Below are positions 28,008 through 34,739 of a stretch of 34,739 nt of DNA, piece after piece. Position 1 is the first letter of the stretch. Each line of letters starts with the position of its first letter. The notes under the pieces were generated by a model. It saw only the letters and a program-made list of their open reading frames with translations, did not search any database and was not told the DNA's origin. Position numbers and translations under genes: made by a program. The DNA comes from Mesostigma viride (lineage: Eukaryota > Streptophyta > Mesostigmatophyceae > Mesostigmatales > Mesostigmataceae): positions 1,079,898-1,114,636 of the forward strand of contig RPFO01000199.1 of NCBI GenBank assembly GCA_009746045.1, in the 5' to 3' direction.

Positions 28008-29118
28008 ATGGCAGACGGGCGCCGTAGCAAAGGTGCCCCAGCCAGCGGGAATAATGGTGGTGCTGGTAGTGGGACAGCTCACGTAGATGACGTGGGTGTC
28101 ACCGGGGAAATTACCAATGTTCATCACAACCCTAATAATTCACAAGCTGTTCATGGTTATGATCTCACTACCCAGGGTTTGCTTATTGTGAATCAACTGC
28201 AACCTGTCACGTCAGACTCAAAGCCCAAGCAGGCTGAGGAGTTTGTGGAGGGGCTAGAGGGGTTTCCAAGTTTGTACGGTGGTACAAACTATTACCAGAT
28301 CTGGATAGGTAGCCAGACTTTTGGCAAGTGTACAGATCAGATAAAGGACCTCACTAGAGAATGCAAGAAGGCCAACAAGGCCTGGTCAAGCTACGTGGCA
28401 GCTGCTAGAGGATCAGAGGAAGAAAGTGGGGATCCATTGGCAGGATAAATACCAGGGGTGGGAGGTGAAGGGAGACCTGATCCAGAACTTCCTTAACTAT
28501 TGTAAAATGGTTGAGGAGGGCAGGGCTCACGGCTTTAATGTTGCTGACAACATAGCCCTGACAAACTGGCTCAAGGTTTCTGGGCTGGACAAGGCGACAC
28601 GTGGCTCCTTAAAGGTCATGTGTGCCCCACACTCAACCCTCAAGGCCTACAAGGTCATAATCAAACAAGCCCTCGAGGCAGAGGAGCTGTTTGAGGGTGG
28701 AGTGCCAGCTGTGAAGGCTACCCACGCAGGTGGGCGTGCCCAGGGGGGCTCCAAGACGTCTGAGGCTGACAGAAGCCAAGGAGGACGTGGGGGCAACCAC
28801 AACAAGCGGAAGGCCAATCATTCACCCGACCCTGACGGGAGGTCATACTCCAAGTCGGTGTTCAGGCGGGTGGGTGGTCAGCCCAAGCAGGGTAACGCAT
28901 CTGACAACGGGGGCGGAGGCCAGGGCAAGTCAAAGATACAATGCTACCTGTGCAAGGGGTGGGGGCACATCAAGAAGGAGTGTCCCAGCTTCAAGAAGAC
29001 CCAGGGCCAGGGCAGCAACAAGAAAAACAACAACAAGAACAACAACAAGAACAACAACAAGTCCCAGGCAGGCCAGCCTTCAAAGGGCAGTCAGCAAGAA
29101 GACAACAAGGAGCAGTGA
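28008..29118 (+). pseudogene. gag: gag of element A (zinc-knuckle nucleocapsid), one frameshift
   Basis: Gag proteins package element RNA into particles. The start MADGRRSKGAPAS is in one frame to about 28395 (KANKAWSSYV); reading then continues in the next frame (WQLLEDQRKKVGIHWQ). The C-terminal part has a GGRGG-rich basic region, a CCHC knuckle CYLCKGWGHIKKEC (C-x2-C-x4-H-x4-C) and an N/K/Q-rich tail ending DNKEQ before TGA. Residues such as FNVADNIALTNWLKVSG align with FLVTDRALADYFLDRMG of the element B gag, so the two are homologous but diverged. The frameshift has no obvious slippery site and goes in a different direction from those in B, so decay is the simplest reading. Confidence 0.85.
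29116..29118 (+). promoter_or_regulatory. In-frame UGA between gag and pol (candidate readthrough stop), element A
   Basis: Context CAG TGA CTG. The same frame stays open for more than 200 codons past this stop, into the integrase region. Element B has the same arrangement with CAG TGA CTA G. Confidence 0.6.
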
Positions 29119-30973
29119 CTGTCTGAGGCAACCCCTACACACCTTAATTCACCCAAAGGGGAGGCCAGGTGCTCCAATGCAGATTTTATATCTGGGCAAA
29201 GAGAGGGTGATCTCCAGGTTCAGGATGGCCCCAGGTCACCTGGAGAGGTACAGGTTCCTATGAAGACGTCCTTGACAGCTGGTGCAGCTGTAAGAATGTC
29301 TGACCCCATGCATCCTCGTGCTGGGCACGAGGGTGGACCTCTCATTTTGAGAGAAACCAATGTACAACCACAGAGGGGTGTGAAGGCCTCTGGTGGTATG
29401 CATGTGGTCCCTGCTGGCGGTCCAGGTGTTGGGCATGAGCAGGGTGACTCAGGCTCTGAGTCAGAACAGGATGGAAGTCAGCATGGTGATGCTGGACAAC
29501 CTGACAGCACAGTCCTGACTGTGCCAGGGACTGCTTCCTCTGTGTACCAGGAGTTGGGTGCCCGAATCCACAACATGTTTGGGCATGCCACTTCTCTGTC
29601 AAACAACTTTGCCTTCCGTATGGGCAGGGCACCCCTTCTCAAGGCGTGTCAGCAAGCTGCCTCACGGTGTAAGTGCCAGTTGTCCTCCAACAAGCCCAGG
29701 AAGTCACATGCCAAAGCTCTACCTCAGAGCATTGGTGATCTGCAGTGCATGTGATATCCAACACATCAGGGGCATGCAACTGTTGGTGTGCGTGGACAGG
29801 TACACAAAATACAAGGTGCTGGAGCATTTACCTTCTATGAAGAACAGGTACTTGCTGGCTGCCCTGCAGAATGTAAGAGCCAAGTTTCCTACCACAAGGA
29901 TCCAGGTGGACATGCAGTTTCAGCATCTCAAGGGTGATCCCACCCTTCCTGAGTTGCTGGTTACACCTAGGGAGGCTCATGGGCAGCAGGGTGCTATCGA
30001 GAGGGCAATCCAGGAGGTCAAGAAATTGATCATCTCTGAAGACTGGGTACCCTTGTCTGCACCTGCACTTGTCAGGAGTGCATGGCTGAGGAACGTGGAG
30101 CAGCAGCTGAACAGCAGGGTCAATTTCTACTATGATGGAGTTGCTGTCAGCCCAATGGGTCTATATCATGGCCTGTGCCCACCACATGTGCTGGAGGGCT
30201 GGAAACATGCTGCACATGTCACCTTTGCCAAGCTGAGGGAGAAGGACCGGGGTTGGAAGATGCTGGAGCCACAAGTGGGTCAGAAGGTCCTAGCTTGGAA
30301 GGAACCTAGCCTTTATGGCAAACGTGGTAGCTGGAGTCCTGGGGTGGTTACCCAGGTTGATGAAGCTAGCCACGCATGCTTGGTCAGCATGGAGGACGAA
30401 CCAAAGCATGTACACCGGCTGAGTTGGTCATATGTCAAGCCTAACCTGATGAATGAGGGCAGTCAGGCACAAGGCTCACAGGATCTGCAGGATTTTCAGG
30501 TCCCAAGTGACATCACTGACGCAACGACCACATCTGTTGCAGGGGAATCTGTCAGCCCTGGCCAGGTTGCAGAGGTACCTGTTGAACAGGCTGCAAGGTC
30601 AACAGCTGGGGAGTCAACTGTCAAGCCCAAGGCTTTAACCAAGCCCAGGGGGACAAGTTTGGCTGGATTAATTGGGGCTCTCCAAAGAGCCAAGAAGCAG
30701 CCCAAGGTAGCCAAGCTCAGGTGGCATGGCAATCTGGGGCTGGACACTGCCTTAGAGGAGTTAGCATTTTGGGCAACCAATATGCTAAGTGGATGCAGTT
30801 TGGAAAGACCTTTCCAACGCCGTGCTGACCGCCTGAAACAGACAAGGGACAAGAAAGATATCAAGTCCCGAAGTCCTAGCCAGCCGTGGCCGACTTGGGT
30901 GCAGTCCTCTGGTATAGTGGACAGGACACGTGGCAGGCCGGGCCTGCACAGGCTTAGCCTGATTATCACGTGA
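29119..30973 (+). pseudogene. pol: pol (integrase) of element A, one frameshift, no RT
   Basis: Integrase inserts the DNA copy into the genome. The first part (29119-29745) is in the gag frame: a low-complexity linker, then a zinc-binding module with IHNMFGH and CKCQ. A small indel near 29745 shifts reading into the next frame, which carries the catalytic core: first Asp in CDIQHIRG with VDRYTKY, second Asp in IQVDMQF, and Glu in QGAIERAIQEV (about D-x51-D-x29-E). Next come a conserved SPMGLYHG stretch, a C-terminal domain with VGQKVLAW and W-x-PGVVTQV, and a K/R-rich tail to 30973. Domain order gag-integrase without an intervening protease is unusual, and superfamily assignment (Copia-, BEL- or Gypsy-like) is open. 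Confidence 0.8.
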
Positions 30974-31427
30974 CTGTGGTCCACGTAGATCAGAGGAGCA
31001 GCAGCCTGTGACTGGTGGAATACTGGAGCTGGCACAGGTCTGCAAGGATACTAGGCCTTGCAGGCTTGTGACAGGTCCTGTACTTCCTAGGTTGCAGAGT
31101 CTAGGCAAATCCAGTTCGTCCTGGCTCTGCACTGATGCCAGTGGACGTTGAGGATTTGCTTGCACGCCTGCACGTGCCTCGTCACGCCGATGGGAACGAG
31201 GAACAACGCAAAGGATATAGCTTGGTCATGGGGGATGACCAGCTATCTCGGAAAGCACGAACCGTGGGTGCCACCTTGGTCGTGGAAGTGCCCATTGTGG
31301 TCGTGGCCTGGTGAACAGATTTAAGGTTGCTGCCTTGCAACATTGGCTAAGACGCGCTGTGAAAGATCAAGAGCTCACATACGTTGGGAGCTCTTTCTAA
31401 CTCGTATTATTGTCTCCTTACTTCTTC
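30974..31427 (+). promoter_or_regulatory. Leader (putative LTR/promoter) of element B with hairpins
   Basis: Hairpin 31217-31246 (atagcttggtcat against atgaccagctat, one bulge) and hairpin 31369-31395 (aagagctc/gagctctt, perfect 8-bp stem). aactcgtatta at 31399-31409 sits 18 nt before the ORF1-B start, matching the position of the motif in element A (16 nt). Confidence 0.5.
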
Positions 31428-32615
31428 ATGTCCAACGTGCCGAGGGAACAGGCCATTGAGCCTTCGCAAAGCCAGAGCTCGCAGCCGCAGCTTCGGGTAG
31501 GAGCCCCGGAGCGATCACGACCTTTTCATCCCTACGCTCATCCGAGCACCGCATCAACCTTCGTCCAGGCGGCGTACCTGGCAAGGGGGCTGGCGAAGAA
31601 AGGTTGGGTAGCAGTTTGCGGAACTGCAGCAGGGCCGGCGGCGAGCGACCCCATTGTGATGCAGATTGAGGCTTCGACAGCTCCCGGCGAATTGTCGCGA
31701 GAGGCCGTCGAAAAGTTTGTGTCAATACGGGACGAGCTGTCCTCGACCATTTACGGTCTGGAGGTGGCTCACCAGGGCGGGCACGTGACCGTGTCGCAGC
31801 TGGATTTGGCGCGGGAGGCACTGGGCCAGATCGTGGCCATTGGACTGGGAGCAGCGCGACTGTTCAACCATCAGGTGGCAACGTCTGTGCTGGGCGCGGG
31901 AGTTGAAGTCCCGGACGTGATCAGGCAAGCGCAGGCGCGCGAAGTCGACAACCCCTGGTCGTCGGCAGAGGTGGTTTCACAAACGTGCGAACACCTCGTG
32001 AACATTCTTTTGCAGGAGTCACGGGGTAACGCAGACCGGTGGGTGATAACCACACGACCATTTGGGATTTGGTCAACACTCGACACACCGCGGGCGGCGG
32101 AACCAGACGCACACGATCCAGTGGTCGAGGTCATCACGGGTCGGGAGGTAACGCCAGAAGACTTCCATTACCAATTCGTTGATCAGCCAGAGGGGATCAT
32201 CGAACGTTCATCTCAGCAGATAGATCAAGGCGACGGTACCACAGAAGGGTACGCTGCACGACGTCGTGCTGAGCTGCACGTCCCGCAAGAGCCCGAACAC
32301 GACTACGGTGGTCGTGGGGCTTGCAACGACAAGCGGGGTGGTGGAACGCGGTGGGTGAGGAACCTTGAGTGGGATCGCTCGAGTGGGAGCGAGCCCCGGA
32401 TCCCAGTGGAGAAGTCTGCAGACGGGCGACCCGTTAGCAGAGTGTTTGGACCCTACGCCGACGGGGAGGACGCCGCTGGCAGCGACGAGGAGCGGCCAGA
32501 GACGCCCATCGCAGCCACTGCTCAAGAGCGAGAGCTGGAGGCAGCGAACCAAGCAGGTGCTGAGTCAGTAGCTGGGACGGTGCCCACGGCATCCCCCAGC
32601 GACGCCAGTGCTTGA
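31428..32615 (+). CDS. ORF1-B: intact 395-aa protein of unknown function, upstream of gag in element B
   Basis: Family not recognised. The first ATG is 31428 (MSNVPREQ); an upstream in-frame TTG is not needed. The N-terminus is Ser/Gln/Pro-rich, then a helical middle (AVEKFVSIRDELSSTIYGL, LDLAREALGQIVAIGLGAA, VVSQTCEHLVNILLQ), a segment with RWVITTRPFGIW, and TPEDFHYQFVDQPEG, which resembles the C-terminal end of ORF1-A. It then has an extra acidic, low-complexity C-terminal third (EERPETPI, EREL-rich) absent from A. It is open for 395 codons while the gag behind it has about three frameshifts, which argues for more recent constraint or chance retention. The gag ATG follows 53 nt after its stop. 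Confidence 0.7.
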   Translation: MSNVPREQAIEPSQSQSSQPQLRVGAPERSRPFHPYAHPSTASTFVQAAYLARGLAKKGWVAVCGTAAGPAASDPIVMQIEASTAPGELSREAVEKFVSIRDELSSTIYGLEVAHQGGHVTVSQLDLAREALGQIVAIGLGAARLFNHQVATSVLGAGVEVPDVIRQAQAREVDNPWSSAEVVSQTCEHLVNILLQESRGNADRWVITTRPFGIWSTLDTPRAAEPDAHDPVVEVITGREVTPEDFHYQFVDQPEGIIERSSQQIDQGDGTTEGYAARRRAELHVPQEPEHDYGGRGACNDKRGGGTRWVRNLEWDRSSGSEPRIPVEKSADGRPVSRVFGPYADGEDAAGSDEERPETPIAATAQERELEAANQAGAESVAGTVPTASPSDASA

Positions 32616-32668
32616 GTCAGTTCTTCCTTTTTCCTTCGCCTTTATTGTTGTGTCCCCACTTGTATATA

Positions 32669-34021
32669 ATGCCTCGTGGCAAACCGGGCGACGGCGACAA
32701 GGGCGAGGAGGGGGCACCGGCTGGGAGAGCCAGGAGCCTGGGAAGGGCAAGGAGGCGCTGGTGGGAGAGGCGATCCCAGCCAGCGACGGCGATGGGGGAA
32801 AGCGACCAGGGAGCAAGAGGCGACACGAAGACTCGGTGGAGGAGGCGCGCAAGGCGCGGGCGCTGGGGGCATCTGATGCAATAACGGTGGCGAATGGGCA
32901 ACCTGCCGTGGAGAAGCGTAAGAGGGACCCCTCTGCTGACGGCAATGGTAAGAGGCCTCATGTGGATGTGCTCTCCCCTGTGCCTGCTGGACCAAGTGGT
33001 GCTGTTGTTGTGACACCCGCTGTGGTGGAGCCAGTGAAGGCGCTGCCAGGGTCGAGACCTCACATGAGTGCTGTCACTGTTATGAATGGACAAAAGCCTC
33101 TTAACCCACCACTAGCACAGGAAGCTTTGGACAAGTGGCTAGAGGACATGGAGCTTGTTGTGTTCTCCGTGGACCCCACTGTCAACCTAGTGCAAGTGTT
33201 TCACTCGTCCACGTGCAACAGGGACTCGTCAGAGCGTGTCAGGGAGAAGGCTAGGACTGCTGTCAAGGATAAGCTAACCTGGGCACAGTTCCTGGAAGGG
33301 TTGAGGGAGAGTTCTCTGACAAGGTTCTCAACCTCACCAACTACTACAAGCATCAGTATGACACCTTTGAGATAGTGGGCCCTGTGGCAGAGGAATGGGC
33401 TAGGCTCAACCGTATCAGGGACAAGGGGGCCAAGTATGGCTTCCTGGTCACAGATAGGGCCTTGGCAGACTATTTCCTGGACCGTATGGGTTTGAGTGTG
33501 GATGGGAGGAACGGTGCCCGCATGTTTCTTAACCAGACTGATGGCTCCTTGCGTGCTCTGGAGCTTGTAATCCTCAGCATAAGGAAGCCAGAACCTGCCT
33601 GCAAGGCTATCCAGTCCCATGGCAGCAATGCCACCTCCGCTGTGCAGGGCCAAGGTGATGTCCCCGGGTACCCAGCCCGTGATGGGGCAAGGCCCAACAA
33701 GCGTAAGCGCTTCAGGCGCCAGAGGCAGGGGCTCAGGGTGGCAAGGGTGCAGGTCCCCAAGGAGGGGTTGGGGGCCAGCAAGCTGGTGGTCAGCAGGGTA
33801 AGGGTGGCCAAGGGCAAGGCAAGGGCCAAGCTCAAGGCAACCAGGGCAAGCAGGGTGGGCAGCCTCAGGGAGGCCAGGGGAAGCCTGGCAAGGGTGGGGC
33901 TGGGTCTGGGAAGAAGGGTGGAGCATGTTTTGTGTGTGGCAAGGAAGGTCACTGGCGTCGTGAGTGTCCTGACAGGAAGGCCAAGCCTGCTGGGGCAGGA
34001 GGCCAGTCTGGGCAGCAGTGA
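32669..34021 (+). pseudogene. gag: gag of element B (zinc-knuckle nucleocapsid), about three frameshifts
   Basis: ATG at 32669 (MPRGKPGDGDKGEEGAPAG) parallels the gag start of element A. Frame changes near 32730, 33318 and 33720 are needed to follow homology: a basic region (KRRHEDSVEEARKAR), LDKWLEDMEL, WAQFLEGLRE then FSDKVLNLTNYYKHQYDTFE, FLVTDRALADYFLDRMG, a Gly/Gln/Lys-rich linker, and the CCHC knuckle CFVCGKEGHWRREC (C-x2-C-x4-H-x4-C), ending GGQSGQQ before TGA at 34019. The N-terminal part may be read in another frame from 32608, so the start is less certain than the end. Confidence 0.8.
34019..34021 (+). promoter_or_regulatory. In-frame UGA between gag and pol (candidate readthrough stop), element B
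   Basis: Context CAG TGA CTA G, an exact match to the UGA-CUAG motif known to promote stop-codon readthrough. The frame then stays open for 239 codons to the end of the window. Confidence 0.65.
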
Positions 34022-34739
34022 CTAGCTACATCATCCCCTGTAAATAGTCAATCACCCCTTGGGGAAGGTGTGCTGGATGTACATAAGGACGGGGGTGTGC
34101 CCCTTGTGCAGCACCAAGGGTGTAAAGATGTTGTTCTTCCACTGGATTGCAATAACAATGCTGCAGCTGAATTCCCTATGCCTCATGCAGGTGGTGGGTC
34201 TCCAGCAGGTGCTGGCCTGGAGGGCCAAGGGACCTTGCTGGAAGGGCCTGGAGCGGTCCAGGGTGCAGGGCCTGACTTGGGGCGTCAGGACGGCCTGCAG
34301 GGAAGCCCTGGAACCTCAGGAGTGGATCATGTGTCCCCACACACGGTTCAGACGTCTCGCCAGGTCAGTACTGAGAGAGTGCTGAGCTATGCTGAGGCTG
34401 GCCATAGATTGCATCACATGTTTGGGCATTCTGGGCAGGCAGCAATGTTTGCTTGGAAGCTAGGTAGGGAGCCTTTGTGGGAGGCTTGCCAGGCTGCTGC
34501 TGAGAACTGTGGTTGCCAGGAGAATGCTGTTCACCCACCTCAGTCCCATGCTAGGGAGCCTGCTAGGGAGCGTGGCGACATCCAGATGGATATCCAGCAT
34601 ATCAGGGGCTTGTATATATTGGTGGGGGTGGACAGGTTCAGCAGATACAGGCTGATAGACGTTCTGCCTGGTATGCAGGAGCACCACTTGTTGTTGGGTA
34701 TGAAGGCCCTGATCCCAGGCTTTGGGGTGTGCAAGAGTG
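34022..34739 (+). CDS. pol: pol of element B, integrase N-terminal part (open to the window edge)
   Basis: Open without a stop for 239 codons in the gag zinc-knuckle frame, with no ATG near its beginning, so it is probably made as a Gag-Pol fusion. A Gly/Pro/Gln linker of about 120 residues without a protease motif is followed by the integrase zinc module (LHHMFGH, then CQAAAENCGCQ) and the start of the catalytic core, MDIQHIRG with the first Asp, and LVGVDRFSRYRLI. It matches the element A integrase residue by residue in these motifs and shows that A carries a frameshift where B is continuous (QMDIQHIRG). The rest of the core and any RT lie outside. Confidence 0.82.

Larger units (their letters stand above)
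26501..30973 (+). mobile_element. Retroelement A: leader, ORF1, gag, in-frame TGA, integrase; no reverse transcriptase seen
   Basis: Contains, in order, a palindrome-rich leader, ORF1-A (27115-27852), gag (28008-29118) and a pol frame with integrase (29119-30973). Neither LTR pair nor termini could be defined, so the borders are working limits. No D-T/S-G protease motif lies between the zinc knuckle and the integrase zinc finger, and no reverse transcriptase or RNase H before element B starts. Two frameshifts (near 28395 and 29745) make it non-autonomous. The missing enzymes may have been deleted, or separated by insertion of B. Confidence 0.75.
30974..34739 (+). mobile_element. Retroelement B: leader, ORF1, gag, in-frame TGA, integrase start (runs off window)
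   Basis: Same order as element A: leader, ORF1-B (31428-32615), gag (32669-34021) and a pol frame from 34022 to the window end. Protein similarity to A is moderate in gag and integrase and weak in ORF1, and no DNA-level similarity was noticed between leaders apart from a short motif. The two are therefore different families of one lineage, not a recent tandem duplication. B may be inserted into A, with the rest of A beyond the window. Confidence 0.75.

Noticed and set aside
28390-28448. Programmed frameshift in gag
   Set aside because: The frame changes in A and B go in different directions at different sites without a shared slippery sequence; indel decay or sequence error is simpler.
29116-29118. 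UGA decoded as selenocysteine
   Set aside because: No SECIS-like element was recognised, and neighbouring residues are low-complexity linker rather than a redox site.

Overview
This is nuclear DNA from a eukaryote with spliced genes. GC-rich exons, many long introns full of simple repeats, and LINE and LTR-type retroelements suggest a microalga, perhaps a green alga. That placement is inference; no marker gene fixes it. No rRNA, tRNA, CRISPR or bacterial operon structure was seen.

Layout. (1) 137-4510, minus strand: the first five coding exons (338 codons) of a Senataxin/Sen1/MAA3-type gene, which runs off the left edge before its helicase domain. (2) 4511-5839: intergenic interval between two divergent genes. 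(3) 5840-23609, plus strand: a complete 19-exon gene for a PGM2-type alpha-D-phosphohexomutase/phosphopentomutase of 604 residues. All 18 introns are GT-AG, phases join without a break, and all four active-site loops are present. About 90% of the gene is intron. The introns carry minisatellites, a ~560-bp G-run array, a 417-nt purine-only tract, a 9-bp tandem array, and a dead antisense LINE fragment. (4) 24037-26480, minus strand: a 5'-truncated, frameshifted LINE whose own 3' end was hit by a 174-bp inverted copy of itself with a 12-bp target-site duplication. (5) 26481-34739, plus strand: two related but diverged retroelements in tandem, called A and B here. Each has a leader rich in palindromes, an intact ORF of unknown function (ORF1), a broken zinc-knuckle gag, an in-frame TGA followed by CTR, and an integrase-containing pol frame. 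No protease is visible in either, and no reverse transcriptase in A; B runs off the right edge.

The two host genes have no evident functional link. The least ordinary part of the window is the A/B family: ORF1 ahead of gag, a gag-UGA-pol junction kept in both copies (B matches the UGA-CUAG readthrough context), and integrase without visible protease. A second theme is strand asymmetry: the strongly G-rich intron repeats of the phosphomutase gene all have G on the coding strand, the orientation that favours R-loops and RNA G-quadruplexes.
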